Source: Rhodoferax sp.
GTDB lineage: Bacteria; Pseudomonadota; Gammaproteobacteria; Burkholderiales; Burkholderiaceae_C
Assembly (NCBI GenBank): GCA_024236015.1
Contig: JACKLK010000002.1
Coordinates: 372,001 to 436,000 of the forward strand
Direction: 5' to 3'
Length of the DNA: 64,000 bases
Below the pieces are notes generated by a model that saw only the letters and a program-made list of their open reading frames with translations, was not told where the DNA came from and searched no databases. Of the stretch, positions 55,601-57,932 are shown in pieces (the first letter of the stretch is position 1; each line of letters opens with the position of its first letter). A program made the translations under genes and the position numbers.

Positions 55601-57749
55601 TTTTGCGGTGGGCGGGCTGCAAGGCACGGTGGACGTACTCGCCGACGGCGGCTTCAGCTTCACGCCGACAGCCGGCTTCGTCGGCCAGACCAGCTTCGGC
55701 TATACCGTGTCCGACGGTGTCGGCGGCACCGCGCAGGGCACGGTGACCATCGATGTCGGCAACCAGGCGCCGGTGCTGGGCGCCATCGCCGATCGCATGC
55801 TGCTTGCCGGGGAGAACCTGTCGCTGATCGTGGTGGCCAACGACCCGGACGGGGTCGACACGCTGACCTACAGCCTGCTGGGCGGCCCTGCTGGTGCCCT
55901 GCTCGACAGCGCGACCGGTGCCTTGAGCTGGAGCGCGCCCTATCTGGACGCGGCGACGGTGGTCACCTTCACCGTGGGTGTCGACGACGGCCTGGGCGGC
56001 AGCGACCAGCTGAGTTTCGACGTCACCGTCGACCCCGACCTGTTGCAGGTCGACAGCGTCACCTGGACCGACACGGGTTACCAGCTGCGTTTCAACCGGG
56101 CGTTCGATACCTCTTTGCTGAACCTGTACGACGGTCAAGGCATCAACCATGGTGCGGCCGACGTGGTGCTGCTCGATGCCGGCAACCGGCCGGTGGTCGG
56201 CAGCATCGTGGTCGACAGTGACGCGATGGGTTTCACCTTCGTCAAGACCGGTGCACCGACCGGCAACGGCCTGCTGGCGACCGGCCTGCACACCTTGTCG
56301 CTCGACAGTCGTGCCAATGCCTTCGTCGACACACATGGCCGTCTGCTCGATGGCGACAACGATGGCGTCGCCGGAGGTGCCTTCGCCGGCAGCGTGAACG
56401 TGGCGGCGTCCACGTCGGCGGTCATCGGCATCGGCGAGTTCACGCGCGGCGCCGGCCAGGATGTCAACCTGCCGGCCAGCGGCGCCGGCATCCCGGTGCG
56501 GATCGGCAACGCCGCAGGAGCCGGCTCGGTCAGCTTCAGCGTCCATTACGACACCGGCCTGCTCGACATCACCGGTGCCGTCAGCAACCTGCCGGGCGTG
56601 ACGGTGACCACCGACCTGTCGGTCGCGGGCCGGATCGGCATCCAGATCACCGGCATCAGCGGCTTGACGAATGCGACGACGGAGCTGGTCCACCTGACCG
56701 CGAACGTGCCGGCCGGCGCCATCGCGCGGTATGGCCAGGCCCATGTGCTCGACCTGCGCGACGTGAGCGTCAATGGCGGTGCGATGCCGGTGCGCGACGA
56801 CGACGGCCTGCACGTGGCCGCCTACCTGGGTGACGCCACCGGCGACGGTGCTTATGCCGCCGACGACGGACAGGCCGTGCTCGACGTGATGAGCCGCAGC
56901 AACACCGGCTTCGGTGCGTATCCGCTGGCCGATCCGGTGGTCGTGGCCGGTGCCTTCGGCAATGGCCGGCTCACGGTGTTCGACGTGCGGCTGATCGGCA
57001 ACATGGCCTATGGCGTGGCGCAGACCTACATTCCCGACCTGCCGGTGCTGCCGGCGACCACGCCGCCCGAGCCGGCTGTCGCTGCGACGCCTCAGCCTGT
57101 GGTGGCTCAGGAGCCTGCCACGGAGCCTGTCGCGGCGACCGAGGTGCCGACATCACCTGCCGAGACACCGCAAGCCGCGGCCGCGCAAACGCCACCGGCG
57201 CCGACGGCCGCAACGACGGTGCCTGCGTCCGATCCACCGCCGGTCGAAGCCGCGGTGACGCCGCCGCCGGCTCCGGAGCCGGCCGTGGCGGATGTCGATC
57301 CGGCCGCCACGCCGCCGGCATCCACCGAGGCTGCGGCTGCAGATGTCGCTGACCTGCTGGCACCGGAGATGCCCGCACCCGTGAGCAGCATGGATCTGTC
57401 GCAATACCAGCCGGCCCTGGACTTCGTCGTCGCCGCGCCGTCCCTGTCCGCGACGATCGCGCCCCGTCAGGCCGGGGAGGCAAACGCCTGGTCGTCCTCG
57501 GTCGCCACCACCGGCATTGCGGCATCGTTCCAGCCGCAGGCCGGCCGCGAACGCGACGACCACGAGGCGACAACCCGTGCTGCCGGTTCCGACCTGCGCG
57601 TGCGTTTCGACCGCCGTGCACGCCTGGTCGATTCCGCCGAATGGCAGGATGGGCGCCAGAACACCTGGCAGCAGAACTGGGTCAGCGGCCGGGACGCGCA
57701 TGTGGCGCGCAAGAGCGCGGATTGGCGTGTCGTGGTTTCGCGGGTGTGA
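25656..57749 (+). CDS. Giant LEPR-XLL multidomain surface adhesin (about 10,697 residues)
   Basis: A single open frame of 32 kb. Approximate residue order: basic leader and LEPRLLLS (41-48); about 40 LktA-like beta repeats (about 185-3030); HGLxTGD repeats (3045-3390); further beta repeats; RTX nonapeptides (4376-4694); propeller-like repeats (4754-5165); beta-helix (to 5660); jelly-roll domain; Ig-like domain and beta-helix units with malectin- and golvesin-like modules (5835-9030); nidogen-like and Big domains; six or seven cadherin-like domains (about 9370-10130); cohesin-like (about 10260-10380), dockerin-like DATGDGAYAADDG (10393), Pro/Ala linker, basic C-terminus. The start has GGGAG 10 bases upstream; LEPR-XLL leaders mark very large exported proteins. 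No C-terminal RTX secretion signal, beta-barrel, LPxTG or PEP-CTERM is present. Role in adhesion or matrix is inferred. Confidence 0.9.
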   Translation: MVKLPALLQGLLRRAHAGAQSQAGSRAGPRSPHRKTMIFESLEPRLLLSDTPLAAPSFAPAGIINVSAPLTSGDIKVETVYQSGVPVLRVWDNVAGSALAQLTFNQNIRVNIQGRDYLNDLITVDLGYDDGVAGTSPLTSYALMVDFNGGADLPLLTDDSLRVLSSGPDFYAATSLFLNSTDDIQIDSAVQVTDKLNLASEEAIAVNGVALTAADMYLGVTKAITDGVTLIDGLNLLGNASGSITLAGATLQAADIGVIVATSVDVDTQDASYAGDLLKIATTQTQSNAAITVNGASVLHATGGALTIRATSTVNASTLTQPDSSSNQSDQDASIALSFITSSANVNVGGSAMLTATGAVTVAAGNTVTATTKADGGAGSSSGSAVGGTVAGTVIGGATQATVGGSASLSGASIAVTAVSSRTVDTQAMSTQGGATDGATQTTGQQKLQEQDASTSDGDLQLAAAVAFTNISGDSQVLISTGGSLTSAGAITIQAGATLAGPSGGVMTVADGSNTQSGSVGIGVGAAINTANVTSRVQFSGATTIGAAGGVLAQATLTSQRFGAQATSGAGGSSVGVAGALAINAGVTRAEALMSSTANLTLTGGTAFSLKSQTTTTDSAKAQSKVDAGDNAVGVGASVAINVSDTISRAIVDVGARLSGAGAVTVDARSNNTVTTEAKGGSAGGTAVTPVAAITIATSDTLAELRSATQTLSAAGLTVLADHVGTASTTAEGAAKGSNIAVGVSLAFGSVVDTARALVDRSVTVGGALAVTAGSRQTSTASSKASAKGGEEDDGSQGDKVDQQTGAQRGAGDNQAASKGGRDSSAAKSNPKAETANTDSESGSGSSPIAVAGAVALNLAQSGVLAATGANRVLTAGDTVTVRSTANLTASANADGSAVAEGGDAGIGAAVAINVGTVDNQARIGSGGSVVADGLTLEALTGAGSGTPTNSHQFGAIAKSGAGSDGVSVAGSFALNVVDVTTVASLPGFASTNLNGGDLRVRADSSTTTDAQAIPEGIGASGSSVGVGASVALNVVDTVTTATIADGATLDGTMANVVIQAIGAHNVKTTAKNGAGAGASDSGDGVGVGAGVALAIVSHHKTAHLGAGNVPTDTLNATGNVTIQAAHASAAATEASGDGAGGSVGVGASVGINILSDDVRAQARRNVSTGGAITVESQVAAGSVDTVKASAQGNSEDGKSADSEADNQVNNNPNNGGDKTVPKSQDGVDDGNAKSSSESSSESPDVGVAAAIGVNYAVVDNLAEVADGVSLVSTGGAVRVSAIAELDMTTLATGQATDLQTGTNVGAAVGVTVGDVDSRARTGTNARLQGSNVTVEARQPDGARSEFKTWSLAAGAADDFGFAGSVSVNRVSYVTDADVGAGTRLVATNTVTVQATNDIGLQTLAGGAGFGEDAGVGVGVAVAIVNPTTHATVGDNAVIDAGGDTTVRARTTLNPMAFPLGDIPLLPSTVDVMSVAAGGGVSTSGTAVAGSVVVNVFTNDTLASLGRGVLVNQNAAAQAGQDVSIDAQDHTRIVSVAGALAASFDSSGVAAGAGVDVGVVNKNTRATVGRGSQIRAGGDISITTDSDEDILSVAASIGGGSGVGISGSFSVYVLGTTTRASTEDGSNILTPGARLDAGDRVSVRADGQLDFIPVAGSLAISGSSAGVGLSNTTLVHNDTVEARIGNRSTVVARGWGASVVAHSSEDVTSVAAAGSGASSAGVAGSATVNILNETTLARIGNGVSFDVMPSGLSLLRPDVLVQADDTTNLITVAGSVGGGGSGGVGAGAAVTKTSKVTEASIGSAASGDVRGDLQVLADSVEDVVSIAAAAGAGGSVGIAGSAGVLVADVVTRAFVGDDPSDATASLGAGGLHVRGSGQISANDMLDVTNIVGTIAVGGAAGVGAAVGVPVVTKRVESFVGAGQNLRVDGQSTLDIRTGDFSIGFQSAPEKPGNVDIQGGHKPTKADAAFGPPDVGQLTDSDQDGNADGIVDTNHDGVDDRNGDPMYGGVRVASLATQGGFSGLSITATNRDSVKNFAMAAGGAATAAVSVAAGVNVFGTTTRAYIGGGAVVNGDLSGAAGGQTVNLRASNDFYHLEVAGALAVAAGAGISPAVGVSVMSMTTEAFIGDGATVRAADDVLVRARTAENLLAVSAAIGGGVAGVGGAVTVPVVDNTTRAFIGSNATVAAGGDVAILASDDSKMLVVSGAGGFGLVGVGASVGVLSLTKSTNAYIGANSTVDAKGFGSGVSGVLNGNSNGVASFQTGTAHGVVVQATSAEDVTHLAIAAGGGFVGIAGGVAITLIDSDTRAWIDAGARVNRTADNAGASSQQDVTVRAGNRIETFSFAGGLAGGFVGVGGAVDIGSIKNDTAAFIRGGADVAARGDVVVGAHHLDKNFGFTLALGGGVVGIGAAVSVWSLGTPLSANYQNSQGQNGSAFSANGGNQQNVAADQGGSMNNRVASQMGGYASGNTNDNKTDANERLSGIGKSAQTSLNTKGPSGTSLRALIASNATPAGTQAYIESGATVRSGGGITVDAKDRSEAQFIGAGGGGGLVGVGATIRVLNLANNARASAGGNLYAGGQIRVNGELIENVEQTSVAFGGGFVGLGASVSVINDKSTAHAFIADGATIDNASSISITATSNQTLHALTTSVQGGAAAIGASFTRIAIGNDAATDTYAGIGSNVMIGQGSGSVGNITIQARSRISATLDTFAMAGGVVGLTFNFAYADITPDVRATIGGGTRINSTGAIRVLSGTDHYARTEVFGLSVGGLAAGLSLARSNLDATVSAEAGGQITADSIMIAAGHNVDPLTSQAIHQAAGGGIRGAFAVAEAPAVGLVTSNASLATATSTADAVAAVSAGAVLNVAGALSVRANGISQSIAVGRSISVSLAGMGLLNSRAVASGTNKSSIGAGARISAGTLLVQSDGIDHADSDNDSTDISGLGNIGFSFSKAEVNPTVTARIGEGATVEVTGTLAVRANSIADGDAKAHRTGLSLGLDFGMIRGDSLVTPTVSATVDSSAANPTVVTAGTIDIQARHGSPVSVSDGTLASIDTAADLLVTAGEHGLVTGDSILYSPEGNAPIGGLVADRTYGVIVYNDTTVKLGAPFQGSNVDDNRDTIRFASQHGLSTGDQLEYGYLFTSGASGSIGGLSNGTKYYVRVIDALTVKLGTSLAQVTQNLKSFQPGAVDAASDVITLASHGFTTGQAVTYRGPRSATFQGFAVDDAADKIAIGVAPNGNDFVTGDRVTYTVSGIDGRSPVALGGLGNNGSYYVFRVDAETIKLSASVIKNDGTDVFINLTRSSGSDLSLHRLVRFGEKPVTGLEDGRTYYVTRIDANSFSLAATAGGATINLDTAGVAGTQYIGVEGIDLSGGGVTGQHFLAYDISGGLSGTQRLAGAGGLSAAPDQFGIDGISYANGAGPSFALLIAGVGAHAGVDVKPTLLAATGEGARLTASGDVSIIGTSYGNAEGYTGVSAGAFLGSIGFSDLRMNLDLDTQARVGVSSSIRSGGDITVEAENRHVAQGTSYAGGGAAGISITGADAIAEALPITLANIGAGADLHADGDINIYARMGAKGTVKADSKAYAGLGSGGAAEAYWAIGAANNNFNSAARETTVNLDANARLRAENKLTLYSLVSEVDVNSVTSASAASAFYSDPDAESRTLITSIALITAKSGAQAIGVNALDATATHRDITNYARAGAYGGSAFGAPDADSWAINRLNARIITDAGSAFGSKDVDVQANFNPPFSLKSIQEAKGFSLNVFDDRGDAHLENSYTRHITFNGDIILLSAPTPRLLVDAAGNIAEAEGLSAVDEGTRIVVNDISNDGNAGKARLSTNTMAININGTYTPFGGIIDGDQGTVIVRHTWETVDLTNYSGKDLWVNAIDPVDRTGRAEVAIDVDTNNYRFDIAHEYAPTAISIANLGSAGTPSIVINGLIDNPIGTTTIVNNRGDVLGTNTGLVRTNKANVQAAGHIGFTPPVLLGPLSFGRLNLELVQSEGRATGLDTSSGASQALQVRGLDRNPAAGLFQLELGVLDAGGDIDLRILPTQVQLTIADAPAGYLVDVSEYQPTLDEVFGDGDPDTNPIIRTTAAYADHYKPDGGGPAFTVPVGVFGTGTALADTHVDVALLRAGGNINVVASFQSTRIDITANTNLTGLGRIDVLTNGNIALIETEGDLRAGSIVSTLNNVTLTAAAGIVDAEGDAAADVSGNRLVLTALAGSIGAFLNDLEIDSAYSAAGDVLAHAPGDIFIHEMTGSLVVDEIVADAGDVRLTTRDTAAAGEDIVVGDGTLVSALAGSITLQAGDSLALSGSVLALANLFFNVDFRNADRGFGTSAVSLRNTNLRGSRLFLRGDEDDDLLDADGVAIPVIAWGLGGNDQIYGGTLDDQLHGGEGVDFISGGAGNDLIVAGGGVGNMLLGGAGDDVIYGSPDGADNDPDFNDAIRFGDLIDGGAGDDEIHGLGGADDILGGDGNDWIDAGAGNDRVQGGAGADLIYGHLGNDLIYGFTVSGVGDDAADDILFGEWGNDTIIGGAGNDLIDGGFGNDNLSGNGGDDIIRAGYGMNTLSGGDGNDQLYGSDDGADLIEGGAGRDRIWGYGGNDTLRGDDGDDIIEGGAGDDLIEGGGGADLLVGGDGNDVIHGHSVSGAGDDNAVDVLFGDLGGAASALAGQDRLIGNGGNDLLYGEAGDDDIAGIAGFQQVETSGGSGNVIDFGNAGDTAGFVTAPVATAAPALTPVDYTMARAAADLPEGSVQRGRWGNLAGAASEDGLSGSGGLSTDPAVAIGPDGSAYAAWTDTRSGNPQVMVARLVGGAWTQLAGSAGGNALGAGVAPSVNAAFAPSIVIDASGAPVVAWTADHGAGQSDVRVARFNSASGQWEALGGSLGNAGISGTGTAGAVKLVMGSGGVVAVWLDGSAGAQRIYARQFSGGAWVPIGTGSASGNGLAGGSFAADVRDIAVAGDGSRIAVAWTQVDSGSGVRQVYLREFSGGAWSAIGGSASGTGVSGIADPAVSGSISHNTQPSLAYFGGQLFVAWQAFADQGASIAVARYDNTPARTLERVDVFGQPGVPASPQLSAGGDALRLLWQRQPLDDAPTDLYALRYNAASGHFVQELLGEASSGGLSKTGGRAMQLALATDSAGRSTVVWQDAITGEPEIYARGMGTTVARSFNALGDGSIQAILDANDLGAGDVIVVFGTVTGDVLVAAQDAGVTIYGAAGSQVVGSITVAANNVLLQRLQVSGAVNTLGNIAGFALTESTVASVGLLGGSNAQVTANTVTGSVLVSGAVQGALIDHNTVGGSTGISVQGTPGNGPSNLTISHNTINAGDTGIALGVAAQGRIHNNHIRAGATGLAISSAFSGLIADNRIQGNQVGVRYDAGAALAGNTVYGSAIGIRSTVAGMTDGLGFVAGSGINLVDQNTTGIQSVGAQFQLQHVTRSTTGVTGSGIVGGTSLDLANVISGNTTGISAFAGTVQYSRIADNTVGIEVSAAMNGLKVWHNVIHGNAVAGLRITGASDIRIYQNTFHAVTGDNIRLQSGSSNVEIQGNILWAESGYDIYVANDSQRGFHSDYNNLYQTGTGKLVYWTKDFVDVLDWQADVARYDLHSIGATVVNPGWARPQFMDMYRGDYRLFAVVAGQRFSSPDVDASNVLLDQSTPPHYVNLIANSGFESGLAGWTVNAGSAVKTSAPAAYQGSQYFSAGSSEQGFAEQSINLLDAGFAAAEIDGGLLDLAFGGRVRSASEAPRDAGTVSLVFLDAVGQEIRRQAVKALNTDGRWELVGDRVTAPTGARFAVLRFDAARNSGGTNDAWFDTGFVVRVSDAYIPDLGAYGAGTHEAPADPMPRIELKFPDLYTDWEKDEPMSIRWITTNNAANSPVRIDLLQDTPDGPQLLVNLALATPDDGDFIWIPANSGIDFNTKNLRIQVSLSQNPAVLDRAQETFSVPEDGQDYYVDDQSNAGDSYTPTALGSNRNTGKTPEVPKPNPVNVFRAYDLQAGDTLYVDTGDYPMIDPIGVSGSNDVSLLVGPGMGRDEGFTITGPTDTSLIARLFPAIPGDRTRALIDLDDADFVTVRHLTLENAQRGVYTHGGSDSFEASFLTATGHAQEGFRIETASPFGDFDHLVALNNGAGGIYISGNIRSLTHSTASGNVGDGVRIVGGVLEVSDNIARNNTDWGFELSQSGDGMVLRNESSANRAGIYASNNVGSTTLRIGDTDLAVGNGNRVFNNRDGGIYAYYGALVAGNTVFGHTSSNAWGIYGYSNVTTDANVVYGNTQGIYGWYGTINRNRVYANANDGIRAENTDLFGNVVYGNAVGLRVGDYYNQSRTARSNLIYGNSSAGVLIAGYGLTFINNTVYQVTGDAVRVSDASGIGLYNNILGTDSGYVLSVASNSQVGFASDFNLFLDGGTLGQWQGVDRNSLAAWRGASFTDASSLVADALFVDPDGADNVLGFASLAQDGRDDDFHLRSAYGGFQGGSGLAPVREATSGLPVFIAPTALTSTGQSPAIDRGRASDPYANEPTANGGYINIGAYGNTSQAGRSPGQYITILNPNGGERIGQDSTVDIRWRSFGFTGNVDIAYRGGAAADFTVLGSNEANDGSFSWLVDAATFLAGADYEIRITSVDAPAVLDLSDALFSVIAPITFYYVNDSSLAGDEYTTAVGSDANDGLSPDQPKSSIRGILDAYDLKPGDVILVDTGHYVLGTNIFVASDDSGVTIRGAQEGLTILDRANKNTGAYVFEFQGADDVTLERLHITGGLQGVYAHTSVDSDRVSIIDSRVYGNANWGVYARTGNDLWVVSGNLVEYNVSGGVNLEGTDALVEGNEVARNNGWGVDVAGARGRVLDNVVYANSNGVYTNYNGGWANRSLIEGNRVFDNSTGIQGNYDVEIRGNEVWDNTSNGIAVYYGAHAYDNLSWGNATGIYAYSGNKVYDNRVWANTTGITLDYGNEAYGNRVYGNNGTGMLVRQWDNWVHNNVVQANGGVGVLLDGAYRSSVGTRIENNTVVGTLADALVVQGSSSNIVIRNNILEQRGSGYALNVASNSQQGFASDYNLFMLGASAKLGYWEDRPFLNRTDWFYEIGQDRNSVTADARFVDADGADNVVGWDGSTVAGSVRIVDDGDATFATVGTWTAVSTGGSTNPRAGDALNAVPGDGASQASWTFDGLTPGYYRVSASWPYQAAMSSDSLFRIYDGSTVVGAQEVNQNYRASSGFADAGSTWENLSVVRISGASLRVVLDNLANGKVIADAVRIERLVGDFGADDDLHLRSDSPAIDRGDPNSPALGEPRPNGNRVDLGAYGNTSQANTSPDPMVQLLGPNGLEKLEVGVPVTVSWRSAGLLPYDSVLRLDAGQDNLAAPGNWLGQVSGDRTDGYSNYYSTINTNTAIDMSALAAGTPEAMVRSYAYAPGGTTAGYQITYQIDAADGAYQAVLYFVEPSNIAVGARKFDIVANGTVIAADVDVRALAGNVINKAVALTLNLNVSGGQGLKLEFVNKSASYSAIVSGIELRQANAGGVANPVLSLQASSDNGASWTTVATGLTLDQYGNGQTLWTPDTETVGNTARLRVVATINPPGGPVTVSDTSDEGFLIANAGTRYYVNDGSLAGDEYTTAVGDNANSGKDPSRPMASLAALLRAYDLDAGDIIYVDSGTYSLATNIVLAQQDSGVVIQGAQLPGHATILDRGNTNTGAYVFEFQGADDVTLERLHITGGLQGVYAHTSVDSDRVSIIDSRVYGNANWGVYARTGNDLWVVSGNLVEYNVSGGVNLEGTDALVEGNEVARNNGWGVDVAGARGRVLDNVVYANSNGVYTNYNGGWANRSLIEGNRVFDNSTGIQGNYDVEIRGNEVWDNTSNGIAVYYGAHAYDNLSWGNATGIYAYSGNKVYDNRVWANTTGITLDYGNEAYGNRVYGNNGTGMLVRQWDNWVHNNVVQANGGVGVLLDGAYRSSVGTRIENNTVVGTLADALVVQGSSSNIVIRNNILEQRGSGYALNVASNSQQGFASDYNLFMLGASAKLGYWEDRPFLNRTDWFYEIGQDRNSVTADARFVDADGADNVVGWDGSTVAGSVRIVDDGDATFATVGTWTAVSTGGSTNPRAGDALNAVPGDGASQASWTFDGLTPGYYRVSASWPYQAAMSSDSLFRIYDGSTVVGAQEVNQNYRASSGFADAGSTWENLSVVRISGASLRVVLDNLANGKVIADAVRIERLVGDFGADDDLHLRSDSPAIDRGDPNSPALGEPRPNGNRVDLGAYGNTSQANTSPDPMVQLLGPNGLEKLEVGVPVTVSWRSAGLLPYDSVLRLDAGQDNLAAPGNWLGQVSGDRTDGYSNYYSTINTNTAIDMSALAAGTPEAMVRSYAYAPGGTTAGYQITYQIDAADGAYQAVLYFVEPSNIAVGARKFDIVANGTVIAADVDVRALAGNVINKAVALTLNLNVSGGQGLKLEFVNKSASYSAIVSGIELRQANAGGVANPVLSLQASSDNGASWTTVATGLTLDQYGNGQTLWTPDTETVGNTARLRVVATINPPGGPVTVSDTSDEGFLIANAGTRYYVNDGSLAGDEYTTAVGDNANSGKDPSRPMASLAALLRAYDLDAGDIIYVDSGTYSLATNIVLAQQDSGVVIQGAQLPGHATILDRGNTNTGQVVIDLRGADDVVLRNLRLTGGSYGLWADSGVDSDRVTLADSRVYGNLYHGVYVESNSLSENFTVSGGALHNNGYSGAYLRAGGGLITGSELYGNGQWGADVSGTSSAGLVTVSGNKVHDNASGGIYANNHALLVGNEAYSHLGSGDRGIFVSNSAVARDNFVHHNYDGIYASSGGTADHNEVYFNTRYGIDLWNGIARANRVYSNSIGINQQYYSSIENNVIYVNTNVGVQIGNSAYDTSFTRSNTIYQPVGDAVLVQGNAGNTHLVNNIIQVNAGYAINLASAASLVQSDYNLFWTPQAGGRIGLYAGVQQATLAAWRTASGKDADSKYGDPLFLDIDGADNILGERELVAGNGFDDNFGLRANSAAIDAGNMYFAPPTDIDGLARRDDPSTANTGDGLPLYVATAQPFANFPLTGTKLNYRTGDGATTYTLPFAFPFYGQSYTTAYINTNGFIQFGTSSGASSGNNGNSLQGLIDRIRIAPLWDNLSTFSSTDATRDLYADTSVAGQVTIRWAAVMEGTANPVNFSVTLFDDGRFRFDYGPSASGLTPTVGVSAGNGQTYVLASYDGQSDLSSVGPLEWAATPGLNYYDIGAYEFLGDSNDTTGPTVTAISQLPPDGGTTAAAFSSLQIDFSEPLDRISARSPANYELLYAGADDIFGTADDSRIAIDPGYSFPETNLTLQLTNGVLGEGNYRLRLSGTLGIFDTAGNLLDGDANGVAGGDYVRSFTIDRSGNQPPTATDAVVSTDEATGVLITLGGTDPNGDTLSFSLVSDPLYGVLSDFDPVAHTVRYTPNANFNGTDSFRFRVDDGNLGSDDGTLIVNVLPVNARPNGQDVSAVTDEDLAVQILLPGFDVETARGNLIFDPVQQPTHGSLILGPGGLWTYTPDADFNGVDTFTYTVTDRGDPDGSTGNALVSAPSTVTVTVRPVNDAPRFGTIVSPTVDEGQTLSFAVPGIDPDGDTLTYSLAGPAIAGASIDASTGVLTFAAADGALTVPFTVRVSDGISSTDAHFDVIVANVAPSIALTGASSVDVNVPYTINFSATDPGQDTISSWLVRWGDGTTQTLAGSATSATRSYSSGGNFSITVTATDEDGSYTSAPLAVRAIAPNRPPVVPALQSGAVDEDQSVLLTLSYGDPDGDPITVSFPTGPVHGVLSDFNPLTRQVRYTPTADYNGSDSFQLRVDDGLGGVSTGTVSLTVRPVNDAPTALADVFAVTSGDVLNGQLAGTDLETAAGALQFAQVSGPAHGVLSLLADGSFSYTPTAGYVGPDAFSFQVTDNGDPAGSGTGNGAPRSSAPQTVTIDVLQFNRDPLAQDDSFSVHAGQVLQVAAPGLLGNDSDADGDTLQVVDFAVGGLQGTVDVLADGGFSFTPTAGFVGQTSFGYTVSDGVGGTAQGTVTIDVGNQAPVLGAIADRMLLAGENLSLIVVANDPDGVDTLTYSLLGGPAGALLDSATGALSWSAPYLDAATVVTFTVGVDDGLGGSDQLSFDVTVDPDLLQVDSVTWTDTGYQLRFNRAFDTSLLNLYDGQGINHGAADVVLLDAGNRPVVGSIVVDSDAMGFTFVKTGAPTGNGLLATGLHTLSLDSRANAFVDTHGRLLDGDNDGVAGGAFAGSVNVAASTSAVIGIGEFTRGAGQDVNLPASGAGIPVRIGNAAGAGSVSFSVHYDTGLLDITGAVSNLPGVTVTTDLSVAGRIGIQITGISGLTNATTELVHLTANVPAGAIARYGQAHVLDLRDVSVNGGAMPVRDDDGLHVAAYLGDATGDGAYAADDGQAVLDVMSRSNTGFGAYPLADPVVVAGAFGNGRLTVFDVRLIGNMAYGVAQTYIPDLPVLPATTPPEPAVAATPQPVVAQEPATEPVAATEVPTSPAETPQAAAAQTPPAPTAATTVPASDPPPVEAAVTPPPAPEPAVADVDPAATPPASTEAAAADVADLLAPEMPAPVSSMDLSQYQPALDFVVAAPSLSATIAPRQAGEANAWSSSVATTGIAASFQPQAGRERDDHEATTRAAGSDLRVRFDRRARLVDSAEWQDGRQNTWQQNWVSGRDAHVARKSADWRVVVSRV
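26640..34740 (+). repeat. LktA-like beta-strand repeat array inside the giant gene
   Basis: Roughly 65-75-residue degenerate repeats with the core SVGVGASVAINVV followed by TxAxIxxGA and a hydrophobic strand ending in xVxAxx. Later copies read GGFVGVGGAVDIGSI. The pattern resembles leukotoxin LktA / filamentous-adhesin repeats that fold as long beta-solenoids. Three polar low-complexity inserts interrupt it (about 28,010-28,200, 29,220-29,390 and 32,930-33,130), plus a calcium-type DSDQDGNADGIVD segment near 31,590-31,670. Boundaries are approximate. Confidence 0.75.
34800..35820 (+). repeat. HGLxTGD / YYVxxxDxxTxKL repeats inside the giant gene
   Basis: Four or five degenerate repeats of about 65-80 residues. 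Each pairs a strand of the form (S/E)HG(L/F)xTGDxVxY with IGGLxxGxxYYVxVxDxxTVKL and an L-rich end. Examples begin EHGLVTGDSILYS, QHGLSTGDQLEYG and SHGFTTGQAVTYR. I do not recognise a named family; the pattern suggests small beta-sandwich modules in tandem. Confidence 0.7.
38781..39735 (+). repeat. RTX calcium-binding nonapeptide block
   Basis: About 20 glycine/aspartate repeats of the GGxGxDxUx type, for example GGAGNDLIDGGFGNDNLSG and GGDGNDWIDAGAGNDRV. They form the calcium-stabilised parallel beta-roll of hemolysin-type proteins. The block sits near residue 4,400-4,700, in the middle of the protein rather than next to a C-terminal type I secretion signal. Confidence 0.92.
39916..41150 (+). 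repeat. Propeller-like AWTD/GGAW repeats
   Basis: About six repeats of roughly 60-75 residues combining PSxxxDxxGxPxVAWTxxxxG, xVxVARFxxxxGxW and LGGSxGNxGIS segments, as in GRWGNLAG, GAWTQLAGS, QWEALGGS, GAWVPIGTG and GAWSAIGGS. The pattern matches beta-propeller blades related to sialidase/Asp-box or exo-repeat proteins. Assignment to a precise family would need a profile search. Confidence 0.65.
45837..48689 (+). repeat. Tandem duplication, copy 1 (2,853 bp)
   Basis: A 951-codon unit containing a parallel beta-helix (VYGNANWGVYARTGNDLWVV and following), a golvesin-like module beginning VRIVDDGDATFATVG, an Ig-like segment, a malectin-like module around RLDAGQDNLAAPG and YFVEPSNIAVGARKFD, and the YYVNDGSLAGDEYTTAVG linker. 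It is followed at once by copy 2; translations in all frames that I compared are the same. Confidence 0.93.
48690..51542 (+). repeat. Tandem duplication, copy 2 (2,853 bp)
   Basis: The exact continuation of copy 1 at an offset of 2,853 bases; I found no difference in the parts compared. Homology ends at 51544, where a related but diverged beta-helix unit takes over with ordinary codon use. The offset is a multiple of three, so the giant frame is preserved. Confidence 0.93.
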
Positions 57750-57842
57750 ACATGTTCCTGCGATGTCAATATTTCTTACAAACCGCGGCGCGAGAACCGC
57801 CGATGCCCGTGAAAACCAGCGATAGTGCGGGTGTGCGAGCCA

Positions 57843-57858
57843 TGGCCTGAAATTTGCA
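57843..57858 (+). promoter_or_regulatory. Sigma-54 (-24/-12) promoter
   Basis: TGGCCTGAAATTTGCA fits the RpoN consensus TGGCACGNNNNTTGCA at 14 of 16 positions counting free bases, with the invariant GG and GC ten bases apart. Transcription should start near 57869, giving a leader of about 64 bases to the PEP-CTERM cohesin gene. Sigma-54 promoters are a known feature of PEP-CTERM genes in PrsK/PrsR-carrying proteobacteria. Confidence 0.75.
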
Positions 57859-57932
57859 TGGTTGCGAAGAACGTGGGAGCGGCGCCGGTACCGGGCGCCT
57901 GGTCCTCGAGCTCAATATTCCGGAGATCGATC

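Noticed and set aside
25656..57749. Giant gene as a polyketide or peptide synthetase
   Set aside because: No KS, AT, A, C or carrier motifs are present; the sequence is all beta-repeat and surface-protein domains.
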